Positions 26,396-36,376 of a stretch of DNA of 64,000 nucleotides are shown piece after piece. The translations under genes and the position numbers were made by a program. A model generated the notes under the pieces. That model was not told where the DNA came from. It did no database searches and was given only the letters and a program-made list of their open reading frames with translations. Numbering within the stretch: the first letter of the stretch is position 1; every line of letters begins with the position of its first letter. Where the stretch lies: positions 62,001 to 126,000 of the forward strand of contig LWTL01000123.1 of assembly GCA_002101235.1 (NCBI GenBank), in the 5' to 3' direction. The DNA is from Cycloclasticus sp. symbiont of Bathymodiolus heckerae (GTDB lineage Bacteria; Pseudomonadota; Gammaproteobacteria; Methylococcales; Cycloclasticaceae).

Positions 26396-27205
26396 TCAGC
26401 GTCTCTGTTTATTATTGGCGTATCGGCCAATTAAATTGATAATTAGAACCATCGCAGTTAATAAGAATGCTCCTGTCCAACCGAGCTGTACCATTTCTTC
26501 ATCCGGCATGGTTGCAAGGTTATAAATAGAGACTGTTAACGATGGAAATGTACTGGTTAAGTCAGTCGACCAGAACTCACTCGAACCACTGGTATATAAC
26601 AATGGCGCTGTTTCACCAACAACACGTGCAAAAGCGAGCAAAATACCGGTCATAATACCTTCTCGAGCATAGCGAATAACAATGTTCATAGTGACATGAT
26701 ATTTTGATGCGCCAATCGCCATACCTGCTTCACGCAGTTCAATCGGCACCAGTTTCAACATATCGTCTGTTGTCCTAACAATGATCGGTACCATCAATAT
26801 AAACAACGCCAATACGCCGGCCCAACCGCTTGTATGCCCTGTTGGTATGACAATAATGGCATACACAAAAGTGCCCACAACAATTGAAGGCGCAGACATC
26901 ATCACATCGCTCAAATCACGAATAAATTCCGTAAGCTTTGAATTGCCGCCGTACTCTTGTAAATAGATGCCTGCCATCATACCCACAGGGATACCAATAA
27001 TCGTTGCAACACCCGACATGATCAACTGACCCACAATAACGTTGCGCAAGCCACCGTCTATCAAGTCATGCGTGAAAACTTGCAAACTCAGACCAGCTAG
27101 CCCTTTTGCACATAAGGTATACAAAATCCAACCGAGGAAAAACAAGCCGACAACGGCTGCTAAGGTAGAAAAAATAATGAACAAGCGGTTCATAATTAAT
27201 CGCAT
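26396..27205 (-). CDS. pstA: phosphate ABC transporter permease PstA
   Basis: 269 residues with six membrane helices and the ABC-permease EAA loop ELREAGMAIGASKYHVTMNI (about 171-190). YLQEYGGNSKLTEFIRDLSD and the GVLLAF-like segment before the C-terminal helices match PstA. It pairs with PstC. Its ATG overlaps the last base of the pstC stop; a second ATG four codons in is possible. Confidence 0.95.
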   Translation of the reverse strand: MRLIMNRLFIIFSTLAAVVGLFFLGWILYTLCAKGLAGLSLQVFTHDLIDGGLRNVIVGQLIMSGVATIIGIPVGMMAGIYLQEYGGNSKLTEFIRDLSDVMMSAPSIVVGTFVYAIIVIPTGHTSGWAGVLALFILMVPIIVRTTDDMLKLVPIELREAGMAIGASKYHVTMNIVIRYAREGIMTGILLAFARVVGETAPLLYTSGSSEFWSTDLTSTFPSLTVSIYNLATMPDEEMVQLGWTGAFLLTAMVLIINLIGRYANNKQRR

Positions 27206-28188
27206 TATTTTCTCCTCAATAAGTAATGTTTAGCTACTACAATCACCATAAAGCTCATGACAAATAAAACCAGTGCTAAATAGAATAAGACGGATAAACT
27301 CAAGCCACTTGACTCCGCAAAACTATTCGCTAAAACAACCGGAATAGAGTTCGTTGGGTCAGTCACTTTACCGACAAATTGATACACGCCACCGATAACA
27401 AAGGCTACCGCCATTGTTTCACCCAACGCTCTACCGAAAGATAAAATAATCGAACCAATAATGCCCGACTTGGCATAAGGAAAAACAACGTCTTTAATCA
27501 CTTCCAGTTTCGTTGCGCCCATCGCATAAGCCGACTCCTTCAGCATATCGGGCACTGTTCCAATAGCGTCTCGGCTAAGTGCGGCCATAAAAGGAATAAC
27601 CATCACACCTAACACAAGCCCTGCCACCAATAACGACACCGTATTGCCGCCAAAAATATCAGCTATAAATGGCCCAAAGTAAAACAAACCCCACATACCG
27701 TAGATAATACTGGGTATAGACGCCAATAATTCAATGGCTATGCTGATAGGTTTGGCTAACGTAGCACTTGCAATTTCAGATAAGAAAACAGCTATTCCCA
27801 TTGCGATAGGGATAGAAAATAACATCGCAATAAGTGTTGAGAAGATCGTCCCAATAATAGGCACCAAAGCACCATAAATGATCTCTGAATCATTCGTTTC
27901 AGACTCTGTATCGTCATCCGTCACGAAATCTTCATCATCTATAAAATCATCCTCGTCTTCCATAAAGTCATCGGCATCTTCACCATCAACAACCAATTCT
28001 TGATTTGGAACCACCTCAGAAACATTTTTCGTTTCTTCAACGCCCCAGCGTGACTCGAACAAGAAACCTGCTCCAAACTCTTGAATAGCGGGCTTTGCTG
28101 ACAAGTACAACACAATGGTTGTTGCCGCTAATATGACAAATAAAAGACTAGCGCTTATTTGTGCAAGTTTTTTAAAAATGAGTTCCAT
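27205..28188 (-). CDS. pstC: phosphate ABC transporter permease PstC with an acidic insert
   Basis: 327 residues. The C-terminal three quarters is a normal PstC: IIYGALVPIIGT, ASIPSIIYGMWGLF, the EAA loop ESAYAMGATKLEV, and the last helix before RRK. Between helix 1 and helix 2 an extra stretch at about residues 68-102 is almost all Asp/Glu (DGEDADDFMEDEDDFIDDED). It lies on the periplasmic side where PstS docks. Its effect is unknown. The gap to pstS is 77 bp. Confidence 0.94.
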   Translation of the reverse strand: MELIFKKLAQISASLLFVILAATTIVLYLSAKPAIQEFGAGFLFESRWGVEETKNVSEVVPNQELVVDGEDADDFMEDEDDFIDDEDFVTDDDTESETNDSEIIYGALVPIIGTIFSTLIAMLFSIPIAMGIAVFLSEIASATLAKPISIAIELLASIPSIIYGMWGLFYFGPFIADIFGGNTVSLLVAGLVLGVMVIPFMAALSRDAIGTVPDMLKESAYAMGATKLEVIKDVVFPYAKSGIIGSIILSFGRALGETMAVAFVIGGVYQFVGKVTDPTNSIPVVLANSFAESSGLSLSVLFYLALVLFVMSFMVIVVAKHYLLRRK

Positions 28189-28265
28189 TACAGGCCTTTT
28201 AATTAACCAAAAACCTTCCCAGCGAGGCTAGGAAGGCTCCAAGTATTATACTTTCGTTAATGTAT

Positions 28266-29264
28266 TTATTTTAAACCTTTCTCTACCCAATAACCTTGAA
28301 TCTTTTTAATAACAGCTTCAGGTAATGGCACATAACCAACCGGTTCTATTAACTGGTTCTTTTTAGTCAGCGCGTATTCAAAGAACTTAATTACTTCTTT
28401 AGAATTTTTGCCATCCTTAGGAACTAAAGCAAACGTTGCCGTTACAACAGGATAACCTTTTGGTGGATAGGCAATATTGGCGTAAAAATCTTTCTTTGGA
28501 TCTAAGTCAGCAAAAACGGCTGCTGCTTCAAACGAACCTGGCGTTGGTTTTATAAACGCTTTTTCGCGATTTTCAATTATCGCCATATCTAGGCCATTTT
28601 TCTTTGCATCAGCATAATCAACATACCCTATAGAGTAGGCATTGCTTTTAATCGCTGTTGCAACGCCAAAGTTTCCTTTGCCCGCAATACGGTTTTTTGA
28701 AGGCCATTCCACTACTTTTTTAGCACCGAATTTTTTGCGCCATTCTTTGTTCATTTTGCTTAAGTAATAGGTGAACGCGAATGTTGTTCCTGACTTATCA
28801 CTACGGTGAACAAATAGTATTTCCTTATGCGGCAAACTAGCACCTGCATTTTCCCGTGTAATAGGCTCATCATCCCAGTACTTAATTTTACCCAGCATAA
28901 TCCCTGAAATAGCGGCTTCACTAAGCCTTAAGTTATCAACGCCTTCAACGTTATAAGCAAACGTAATCGCACCAATGGCTGTTGGGAACATGATCAAACC
29001 ATGTTTTCTCAACGCCTTAGGCTTAAGCGGTTTATCAGAACCACCAAAATCAACATGACCAGCAATTACTTCTTTAATGCCAGAGCCACTGCCTGTTGGT
29101 GTGTAATTAACTTGATTATCTGTTTCGTCGTAATAAACTTTACTCCACGCTTTGTAAGCAGGGTAGGCAAAACTTGAACCTGTCCCTTCAATTTTAGCCG
29201 CGTGAGCTGCAGTGCCGATTGTTAAGCCAAGAAGCCCTAACGCTAATATTTTTTTCATGTTCAT
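28266..29264 (-). CDS. pstS: phosphate-binding periplasmic protein PstS
   Basis: About 332 residues. The signal peptide (MNMKKILALGLLGLTIGTAA) is followed by the mature start KIEGTGSSFAYPAYKAW. Phosphate-contacting segments TGSGSGIKEV, FGGSDKPL and HRSDKSGTTFAFTYYL are present. I take ATG 29264, which has GGAAAA upstream; ATG 29276 has no ribosome-binding site. It captures phosphate in the periplasm for PstCAB. A Pho box lies about 75 bp upstream. Confidence 0.95.
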   Translation of the reverse strand: MNMKKILALGLLGLTIGTAAHAAKIEGTGSSFAYPAYKAWSKVYYDETDNQVNYTPTGSGSGIKEVIAGHVDFGGSDKPLKPKALRKHGLIMFPTAIGAITFAYNVEGVDNLRLSEAAISGIMLGKIKYWDDEPITRENAGASLPHKEILFVHRSDKSGTTFAFTYYLSKMNKEWRKKFGAKKVVEWPSKNRIAGKGNFGVATAIKSNAYSIGYVDYADAKKNGLDMAIIENREKAFIKPTPGSFEAAAVFADLDPKKDFYANIAYPPKGYPVVTATFALVPKDGKNSKEVIKFFEYALTKKNQLIEPVGYVPLPEAVIKKIQGYWVEKGLK

Positions 29265-29339
29265 AGTTTTTTCCATTTAGTTACGTTATTAGTAAAGCTC
29301 TGCTCTACTATGAAACTCATTTTATTGGTGCCATGTGGC

Positions 29340-29374
29340 ATTATAATGAACGCTATGTGACAGTTTGATGACGG
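29340..29374 (-). promoter_or_regulatory. Pho box and -10 upstream of pstS
   Basis: On the minus strand CCGTCAT, CTGTCAC and CGTTCAT recur every 11 bp (29374-29346), followed directly by TATAAT (29345-29340). The Pho units replace a -35 box, as expected for a PhoB-activated promoter. Confidence 0.88.
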
Positions 29375-29376
29375 CC

Positions 29377-30672
29377 TTACTCAGAAAACCTTTCAGAGGG
29401 AAAGCAGCACTGAAACTGGCTACCTTCACCCACTTTGCTATCAATAATTAATCGGGCTTCATGGCGCTCCAGCTCGTGCTTCACAATTGCCAAACCCAAC
29501 CCTGTCCCCGTTTTGTGCAAAACATTATTTTCTGCTATTCGGTAAAAGCGCTCCGTTAGTCGAGATAAATGTCTTGAAGCAATACCTTTGCCGGTATCTT
29601 TGACAAAAAGAACACCACCCACCTCATTAACTCTCCAACCAATATATATTTCACCACCTTTAGCAGAGTAATTTATCGCATTACTAATCAGGTTTCTCAG
29701 CACAGTTAACAACGATATTTTATTCCCTTTAATATTGATATTCGGCGCTATATCAAATATTAACGTCTGCTCATTTTCTTGAGCTACAGCCTCAAGCTCC
29801 AACTTTATTTGTTCACATAAACTACGCACATTCACCAATTTATTAGAGCTCTCAGCTTTACCTTCCTCCAAACGACTCAGTGCTAGAAGCTCCTCTATCA
29901 TCGTCTGCATTTTTATAACTTGCTGATCAACTTTTTGTAATGGTGGAGCATATTTATTATCATCAACTGTCGAAGCTAATAACATTTCCACGTACCCTTT
30001 CATAACTGTTAATGGCGTTCTCAATTCGTGGGATGCGTTCGACACGAAGTCTTTACGCATTTGATTCGCACGTTCAACTTTCGTTACATCACGTACTAAT
30101 AAAAGACGCTCGTCATCACCGTACGGTAAAACTCTTATTTCAACTTTCTCGGCCGAAAAGTTTGTTTCAGCAATAGGCGCTTCTATAATCACGCCATCTT
30201 CAGGCATATGAGTTAAAAATTGTGTAAAACGAGGATGACGAACCAGCTGGTTAATAGGCTGCCCGGTATCACGTTTTTTTAGCACGAGTAATTTAGCTGC
30301 TTGGTCGTTAAACCACTGGATTTCGTTAGATAGCGATAAAATCACTACGCCATCGGGGAAAACAGAAATGAGCTTTCTAAAACGCTCTAATTGATACTTA
30401 ACACTTTCTTTTTGCTCAATTCGCTGCTTTTTACAACGCTGAATATGCACCGCAAGGCGCCCTAACGCACCATCTTCAAAGGGTATGTTGTCAGCATCGG
30501 GGGATTGCGCCCAAACATGTAACCTATCTAATTGGCTAAACTGAAAAATAATATATCCAATTAGGAACAATACTATTATTTCAGCGATATAACCCATCAA
30601 CCATCCAAGTAAAACCGCCATAATTAAACCCACAATCAACATATTACGCTCTCGTTTTGGCTTCTGATTCAT
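29377..30672 (-). CDS. phoR: phosphate sensor histidine kinase PhoR
   Basis: 431 residues. Two N-terminal membrane helices are followed by a short linker, a PAS domain (about 100-200), the H-box NASHELRTPLTVMKGYVEML with the phosphorylated His, then the N, G1 and G2 boxes LRNLISNAINYS, FVKDTGKGI and KTGTGLGLAIVKHE. It phosphorylates PhoB when phosphate is scarce. The ATG overlaps the phoB stop (ATGA). Confidence 0.95.
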   Translation of the reverse strand: MNQKPKRERNMLIVGLIMAVLLGWLMGYIAEIIVLFLIGYIIFQFSQLDRLHVWAQSPDADNIPFEDGALGRLAVHIQRCKKQRIEQKESVKYQLERFRKLISVFPDGVVILSLSNEIQWFNDQAAKLLVLKKRDTGQPINQLVRHPRFTQFLTHMPEDGVIIEAPIAETNFSAEKVEIRVLPYGDDERLLLVRDVTKVERANQMRKDFVSNASHELRTPLTVMKGYVEMLLASTVDDNKYAPPLQKVDQQVIKMQTMIEELLALSRLEEGKAESSNKLVNVRSLCEQIKLELEAVAQENEQTLIFDIAPNINIKGNKISLLTVLRNLISNAINYSAKGGEIYIGWRVNEVGGVLFVKDTGKGIASRHLSRLTERFYRIAENNVLHKTGTGLGLAIVKHELERHEARLIIDSKVGEGSQFQCCFPSERFSE

Positions 30673-31364
30673 GAGTTAACACTCACCAACTTATAGCCAA
30701 AGCCACGTACTGTTTGCACCAAGTCAACGCACCCTTGAGCATCAAGTATCTTCCTTAAACGCCGGATATGCACATCCACTGTGCGGTCTTCAACATAGAC
30801 GTTATCGCCCCAAACATTATCGAGCAACTGATTGCGCGAGTACACTTTGTTTGGGTTAGAAGCAAAAAAGTGAATCAGCTTATACTCTGTTGGACTCATC
30901 ATGACATCCACACCATCAATCGTTATACGGTGACTTTCAGAGTCAATTGATAGCGAGCCAACAGAAATAACATCATTACCTTTCTGTATTTTCGCCCGCC
31001 TAAGCACTGCATTCATACGGGCAATTAATTCCTTAACAGAAAAAGGTTTCGTCACATAATCATCTGCTCCCGTTTCTAGGCCTTTTATTTTATCTTCTTC
31101 CGTACTTCTAGCCGTTAACATGATGATGGGAATACGTTTGTTTTCTTCTTGATTTTTCAAGAACTTAACCCAGTCAGGCCCACTAATGCCGGGAAGCATC
31201 CAGTCGAGTAAAATAATGTCGGGTAACGCTTCTTTAAGTACCTTCTGAGCTTCCATAACGTCTGTGCGCCACGTCACATCGATGTCATTCACTTGTAGCG
31301 ACATTTGTAACATCTCACCAATGTCTTCGTCATCTTCAACAAGTAATACTTTTATTTTTTCCAT
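30669..31364 (-). CDS. phoB: phosphate response regulator PhoB
   Basis: 231 residues from ATG 31364. The receiver domain has acidic DD at VEDDED, the phospho-acceptor Asp in ILLDWMLPGISG, and conserved Lys in YVTKPF. The C-terminal OmpR-type winged helix shows LSIDSESHRI, MSPTEYKLIHFF and DVHIRRLRKIL. An in-frame GTG at 31370 is a weaker alternative start. It binds Pho boxes such as those described before the porin, pstS and its own gene. Confidence 0.96.
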   Translation of the reverse strand: MEKIKVLLVEDDEDIGEMLQMSLQVNDIDVTWRTDVMEAQKVLKEALPDIILLDWMLPGISGPDWVKFLKNQEENKRIPIIMLTARSTEEDKIKGLETGADDYVTKPFSVKELIARMNAVLRRAKIQKGNDVISVGSLSIDSESHRITIDGVDVMMSPTEYKLIHFFASNPNKVYSRNQLLDNVWGDNVYVEDRTVDVHIRRLRKILDAQGCVDLVQTVRGFGYKLVSVNS

Positions 31365-31408
31365 AGCCACAGCCTTTTAAATCATTAGAGCCAGAATACA
31401 TCCCTATT

Positions 31409-31426
31409 ATGACGGTAATGTGACAA
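31409..31426 (-). promoter_or_regulatory. Pho box upstream of phoB
   Basis: Two units TTGTCAC and CCGTCAT at 11-bp spacing on the minus strand, 45 bp before phoB, consistent with positive autoregulation of phoBR. Confidence 0.85.
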
Positions 31427-31458
31427 TAATAAACCTATTCGACAATCTCGCTCCCAAA

Positions 31459-31485
31459 AAAAACGCTCTTAAAAAGAGCGTTTTA
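31459..31485 (-). terminator. terminator after the cytochrome c gene
   Basis: Stem AAAACGCTCTT/AAGAGCGTTTT with a run of eight T on the minus strand, 24 bp after the cytochrome gene stop. Confidence 0.9.
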
Positions 31486-31508
31486 TCTTTGCTATCCTGT
31501 GAAGAAGT

Positions 31509-32003
31509 TTAATGCTTCATTCCACCACAATCGCCTTTTTTTCCATCGCTATGGTCATGGCCTTCTCCGCCATGCTTATGACCTTTCCCACCATGCATTT
31601 TTTTAACATGCTCATCAAAACCTTCTGGTCTGTCTAATTTCCCTTCAAATATATACTCTGCAATATTCTCCACATCATCCTGTGTCACAGGAATAAGAGG
31701 CATTAAACCAAACTTACGAACAGCCATTTTAATTAAACTTTTATCTTTTTCAGGCTTTTCCACCCATGAAACAATAGCCCCGACAAAAGACTCTTTATCT
31801 GGGTACTTTTTTATGTAGTGCATTCGCACGCCCATCATCGGCGGAGCAAGACGTTTACTCATATTCATCCCACCGGTGCCACCATGGCAAACAGCACAGT
31901 TTTGCTCGAACAACTGGCGACCCGCCTCCACTTTATCATTGGCAAACACCAACGAAGAGGCTAAAAAACCTGCAATGAATAATATTGACTTTAAACTTCT
32001 CAT
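31509..32003 (-). CDS. monohaem cytochrome c with a His/Gly-rich tail
   Basis: 164 residues from ATG 32003, with AAGGAG eight bases upstream; the frame is open further but without a good start. A signal peptide (LFIAGFLASSLVFA) precedes a single c-type domain with haem motif CAVCH (about residues 39-43) and a methionine-rich PPMMGVRMHY. The last 30 residues are rich in His, Gly and Asp (GKGHKHGGEGHDHSDGKKGD), which suggests metal binding. Periplasmic electron carrier; partner unknown. It stands alone between phoB and DUF3047. Confidence 0.85.
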   Translation of the reverse strand: MRSLKSILFIAGFLASSLVFANDKVEAGRQLFEQNCAVCHGGTGGMNMSKRLAPPMMGVRMHYIKKYPDKESFVGAIVSWVEKPEKDKSLIKMAVRKFGLMPLIPVTQDDVENIAEYIFEGKLDRPEGFDEHVKKMHGGKGHKHGGEGHDHSDGKKGDCGGMKH

Positions 32004-32209
32004 ATAAAAAACTCCTTCCAACTTGTAAACGCATAATTTATCAACTATTTGAAAGCGATAAAACCCTCTTTGACGAAAAACTGACACTTATCATAAAAGA
32101 GTCAATTAGCTATATTAACATTGAACTTCAACAACCCAACGTAAGCAACTTGCATTACCACTAATGCCTAATGCTACACTAAACCTCAATATTCACGAGC
32201 CAAAACAAT

Positions 32210-32854
32210 ATGAAAACTAAACTTGCCTTCTTTTTTTTATTGCTTTTAACAGCAACTGCGTCTCATTCTGAAAAGATTATTGTTGGTGGCTTTTCAGGTA
32301 ACAATTTACACGGTTGGCAAGAAAAAGAGTTTGAAGGTAAAACGTCCTACACATTAATTCAAGAAGATGAACTCATTGTATTAAAGGCGTCAAGCTCAAA
32401 CAGTGCGTCTGGTCTGTTTAAAGAAATGGACATTGATCTTAACAATACTCCTGTTATTCACTGGTCATGGAAAGTAAAAAACACGCTTAACAGTAAGAAT
32501 GAACGTGTAAAGTCAGGCGATGATTTTGCAGCTAGAATTTATGTTGTATTTTCAGACGGTCCTTTTTTTTGGCAAACAAAAACACTTAATTATGTATGGG
32601 CAAACCAAGCAAAAGCAGAAGAGCATTGGCCTAACCCATTCACCAGCAACGCCCAGATGCTTGCTATAAAGTCCGGCGATGAAACAACCGGTGTATGGCA
32701 CACTGAAAGCCGAAACGTTTTAGAAGATATTCAAAAAACGTTTGGCAAAAACATTACCCAAATTGAAGCTATTGCCATCATGACGGACACCGATCAAACA
32801 GGTGCCGCCACTGAGGCTTGGTTTGGTGATATTTGGTTTAGCGCTAAACCTTAG
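32210..32854 (+). CDS. DUF3047 periplasmic protein
   Basis: 214 residues with a signal peptide ([20 protein letters not shown]). The mature part carries DUF3047 features: [31 protein letters not shown] and a C-terminal [20 protein letters not shown]. The fold resembles carbohydrate-binding beta sandwiches; the function is unknown. Its last 11 bp overlap the 3' end of the convergent clpB. Confidence 0.82.
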   Translation: MKTKLAFFFLLLLTATASHSEKIIVGGFSGNNLHGWQEKEFEGKTSYTLIQEDELIVLKASSSNSASGLFKEMDIDLNNTPVIHWSWKVKNTLNSKNERVKSGDDFAARIYVVFSDGPFFWQTKTLNYVWANQAKAEEHWPNPFTSNAQMLAIKSGDETTGVWHTESRNVLEDIQKTFGKNITQIEAIAIMTDTDQTGAATEAWFGDIWFSAKP

Positions 32855-35435
32855 TAAACGTTAAGCTCGCATCTTCTGCCTCGCCCTCTACGTCTACTTT
32901 CACCGTATCGCCTGGCATAAACCTGCCTGACAGAATATCTTGCGCTAAACTATTTTCTAGTCGTTGTTGAATCGCCCTTTTCAACGGCCGCGCACCGTAT
33001 ATAGGATCAAACCCCGCTTCTCCTAATTTATCCAGTGCAGCCTCTGAAACATGCAAACTTATCTCACGTTCTTGCAAACGTTTACGCAATACGTCTATTT
33101 GTATTGTTGTAATGGCTCTAATCTGAGAACGACCTAAAGGATGAAAGACAACCGATTCATCAATTCGGTTAATGAACTCTGGACGGAAATGACTACCCAC
33201 TACTTCCATCACAGCTTTTTTCATTTCATCATAATTTGCCTCGCCGGCAAGCTCTTGAATCCGATTTGACCCTAAGTTAGACGTCATCACAATAACGGTG
33301 TTTCTAAAATCAACTGTACGGCCTTGGCCATCGGTTAAACGGCCGTCATCCAATACTTGCAATAAGATATTGAATACGTCTGGATGCGCCTTTTCCACTT
33401 CGTCCATCAATATAACGGAATAAGGTCGGCGGCGAATCGCCTCGGTTAAATAACCACCCTCTTCATAGCCCACATAACCAGGAGGCGCACCGATTAAGCG
33501 TGCGACAGAATGTTTTTCCATAAACTCCGACATATCAATACGAACAATCGCTTCTTCAGTATCAAACAAGAACTCGGCTAATGCTTTGCATAGCTCTGTT
33601 TTGCCTACGCCCGTTGGGCCTAAGAATAAAAACGAACCGTTTGGACGATTAGGATCTGACAACCCCGCGCGCGAACGACGAATAGCATCACTCACTGCTT
33701 TCACCGCTTCTCCTTGGCCAATCACTCGGTCACCTAAATTAGTTTCCATTTGAAGTAGTTTCTCACGCTCACCTTCGAGCATTTTTGAAACTGGAATACC
33801 TGTCCATTTAGACACGACTTCGGCAATTTCATCTTCTGTTACCTTATTTCGTAGTAAGGTAAACACCTGATCATCATCGCCTTCTTCCGCTTCTTTAATC
33901 GCTTTTTCTAAGCGTGGAATTTCACCATATTGTAATTCTGACATACGTGTTAGATCGCCGGCTCGGCGCGCTGTTTCCATTTCCAATCTCACACGCTCTA
34001 ACTCTTCTTTGTGTTGCGCACTGCCTTGCATCGCTGCTTTTTCGGCTGTCCAAACTTCTTCTAAATCCGCATATTCTTTTTCAAGATCATTAATTTCTGA
34101 CTCCAACAAAGCAAAGCGTTTGATTGATGCATCATCATCTTCTTTCTTCAGTGCAACGCGTTCAATTTTCAACTGAATTAAACGACGCTCTAAACGATCC
34201 ATTGACTCTGGCTTTGAGTCCATTTCCATCCGGATAAGACTGGCTGACTCATCAATGAGGTCAATCGCCTTATCAGGTAACTGCCTGTCTGTAATATAAC
34301 GGTGTGATAATACGGCCGCCGACACAATAGCCGGATCGGTAATTGCCACACTGTGATGCACTTCGTAACGCTCTTTTAAACCACGTAAAATAGCAATCGT
34401 GTCTTCAACCGTTGGCTCTTCAACCAGTACTTTTTGAAAGCGGCGTTCAAGCGCAGCATCTTTTTCAATGTATTGGCGATATTCATCTAACGTTGTTGCG
34501 CCCACACAATGCAAATCACCTCGTGCCAATGCCGGCTTGAGCATATTACCGGCGTCCATTGCCCCTTCGCCCTTACCTGCACCCACCATCGTATGTAACT
34601 CATCAATAAAAAGAATCACTTGCCCTTCTTCTTTTGCTACATCGTTCAGAACAGACTTTAGACGTTCTTCAAACTCACCACGGAATTTTGCACCTGCAAC
34701 AAGAGCCGCCATATCTAAAGACAGCAAGCGTTTAGACTTCAAATTTTCGGGCACTTCGCCATTAACAATACGCTGGGCTAAGCCTTCTACGATAGCGGTT
34801 TTACCAACGCCTGGCTCGCCAATCAATACGGGGTTATTTTTAGTACGGCGCTGCAACACCTGAATAGTCCGACGAATTTCTTCATCACGACCAATGACCG
34901 GATCAAGCTTTCCTTGTTCTGCTCGTTCGGTTAAATCAATGCTGTATTTTTCTAACGCTTGACGATTTTCTTCTGCATTTTGATCATTCACCGCTTCGCC
35001 GCCTCGCACCTTCTCTATTGCTTTTTCTATAACGCTTTTTGTTGCGCCAGAGTCGCTTAATGCTTTGCCTGTAGGCCCTTTATCTTCAAGCGCTGCTAAT
35101 ACAAATAACTCGCTTGAGATATAAGCATCTTTTCGCTTCTGAGCCAGCTTGTCGGTAACATTAAACAAACGCCCCAAGTCATTGGACATTTGTACGTCTC
35201 CAGCCACACCTTCTACTGTAGCAATACGGTCCAACACATCACCTAATGATGAGCGTAATTGATTTACATTCACGCCCGCTATTTGCAGTAAATGGCGAAC
35301 ACCAGCACCTTGCTGATCGAGCATAGCAATAAGCAAATGTACCGGTTCTATAAATTGATGATCTTTGCCTAATGCTAAGCTTTGAGCGTCTGATAACGCT
35401 GTTTGAAATTGACTGGTAAGTTTATCCATTCGCAT
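32844..35435 (-). CDS. clpB: protein disaggregase ClpB
   Basis: 863 residues. The N-terminal Clp repeats ([20 protein letters not shown]) match ClpB starts, supporting ATG 35435. Two AAA+ modules carry Walker [10 protein letters not shown] (about 206) and GPTGVGKTE (about 606), and a coiled-coil middle domain rich in R/E/K spans about 410-520. ClpB rescues aggregated proteins together with DnaK. A sigma-32 promoter lies upstream. Confidence 0.98.
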   Translation of the reverse strand: MRMDKLTSQFQTALSDAQSLALGKDHQFIEPVHLLIAMLDQQGAGVRHLLQIAGVNVNQLRSSLGDVLDRIATVEGVAGDVQMSNDLGRLFNVTDKLAQKRKDAYISSELFVLAALEDKGPTGKALSDSGATKSVIEKAIEKVRGGEAVNDQNAEENRQALEKYSIDLTERAEQGKLDPVIGRDEEIRRTIQVLQRRTKNNPVLIGEPGVGKTAIVEGLAQRIVNGEVPENLKSKRLLSLDMAALVAGAKFRGEFEERLKSVLNDVAKEEGQVILFIDELHTMVGAGKGEGAMDAGNMLKPALARGDLHCVGATTLDEYRQYIEKDAALERRFQKVLVEEPTVEDTIAILRGLKERYEVHHSVAITDPAIVSAAVLSHRYITDRQLPDKAIDLIDESASLIRMEMDSKPESMDRLERRLIQLKIERVALKKEDDDASIKRFALLESEINDLEKEYADLEEVWTAEKAAMQGSAQHKEELERVRLEMETARRAGDLTRMSELQYGEIPRLEKAIKEAEEGDDDQVFTLLRNKVTEDEIAEVVSKWTGIPVSKMLEGEREKLLQMETNLGDRVIGQGEAVKAVSDAIRRSRAGLSDPNRPNGSFLFLGPTGVGKTELCKALAEFLFDTEEAIVRIDMSEFMEKHSVARLIGAPPGYVGYEEGGYLTEAIRRRPYSVILMDEVEKAHPDVFNILLQVLDDGRLTDGQGRTVDFRNTVIVMTSNLGSNRIQELAGEANYDEMKKAVMEVVGSHFRPEFINRIDESVVFHPLGRSQIRAITTIQIDVLRKRLQEREISLHVSEAALDKLGEAGFDPIYGARPLKRAIQQRLENSLAQDILSGRFMPGDTVKVDVEGEAEDASLTFTKV

Positions 35436-35473
35436 GATCTATTCCCCGTTAATAGTTATCTTTGATAACCTAT

Positions 35474-35501
35474 TTATGGGGGCACCGTGCCGATTTTCAA
35501 G
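35474..35501 (-). promoter_or_regulatory. sigma-32 heat-shock promoter of clpB
   Basis: On the minus strand CTTGAAA (35501-35495), a 12-13 bp spacer, then CCCCATAAA (35482-35474). This matches the RpoH consensus CTTGAAA-N11-16-CCCCATnT. A 15-bp hairpin GTTATC-TTT-GATAAC (35455-35469) follows in the leader. Confidence 0.92.
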
Positions 35502-35529
35502 GTCTGGCTACCCGTAGGAGAAGTGAAGT

Positions 35530-36309
35530 TTAGTGTATAAAGCTATGCAGCCAACCAATTAAGCCAATGCCCGCCAAGATCAATACAATCTGTTCGACAG
35601 CTGCTGAAGGGCTCACGCGTTTATGTAACGTCGGAATTAAATCCGCTACAGCAATGTAAATAAAACTTGCTGCTGCAAAGGCTAAGACATACGGTAAAGC
35701 AGGCTGTAAATCATCCAACCAAAAGTAAGCTAGCAAGCCGCCAACTAATGTGGCAAAGCTTGAAATAACATTATATATAATCGCTTTTTTACGTGTGAAG
35801 CCGCTTTGTAGCAGAATCGCAAAATCACCTATTTCTTGCGGAATTTCGTGGGTTGTCACGGCTAAAGCTGTTACCACACCTAAATGAATATCCGTTAGAA
35901 ATGCCGCGGCAATCAAAATACCATCAACAAAATTATGCACGGTATCGCCAACCAGAATTAGCGTACCGGCAGACTTATGACTGTGCTCATTTACATCCAC
36001 ATGACCCTCACAATCATCGTGGTGACAATGACGCCATAACACTAATTTCTCGAGGATGAAAAAAGTCACTAATCCGGCCAATATTGTCATTGACAATAAA
36101 TGGAAGTTTTCCGCACCTACCCCTTCTAAAGCATGCGGTATTAACCCGCCAAATGAGGCGCTTAATAAAGCCCCTGTCGCAAAACTTACGCTGTACGGCA
36201 GTGCTTTATTGATGATTTTTTTCGGTAAAAATAAAACCAACGAGGCACCCAATACGCTCAGCACACCGCCGAATAACGTAAAAAGAATAATCCAAGTAAG
36301 TGGGCTCAT
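35530..36309 (-). CDS. ZIP-family metal transporter
   Basis: 259 residues, about eight helices. A His/Cys/Asp-rich loop lies between helices 3 and 4 (HCHHDDCEGHVDVNEHSHK, about 94-112). The metal pathway has DTVHNFVDGILIAAAF in TM4 and THEIPQEIGDFAILL in TM5, diagnostic of ZIP carriers. Likely imports zinc or other divalent metals. No clear Zur box is seen before it. It lies between clpB and pgeF on the minus strand. Confidence 0.92.
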   Translation of the reverse strand: MSPLTWIILFTLFGGVLSVLGASLVLFLPKKIINKALPYSVSFATGALLSASFGGLIPHALEGVGAENFHLLSMTILAGLVTFFILEKLVLWRHCHHDDCEGHVDVNEHSHKSAGTLILVGDTVHNFVDGILIAAAFLTDIHLGVVTALAVTTHEIPQEIGDFAILLQSGFTRKKAIIYNVISSFATLVGGLLAYFWLDDLQPALPYVLAFAAASFIYIAVADLIPTLHKRVSPSAAVEQIVLILAGIGLIGWLHSFIH

Positions 36310-36376
36310 AGTAGGTACATTATGCCAAATGCCTTATAGGCTTTGCTTTATTGCCGTGATAAATAAAAACTTTTCG

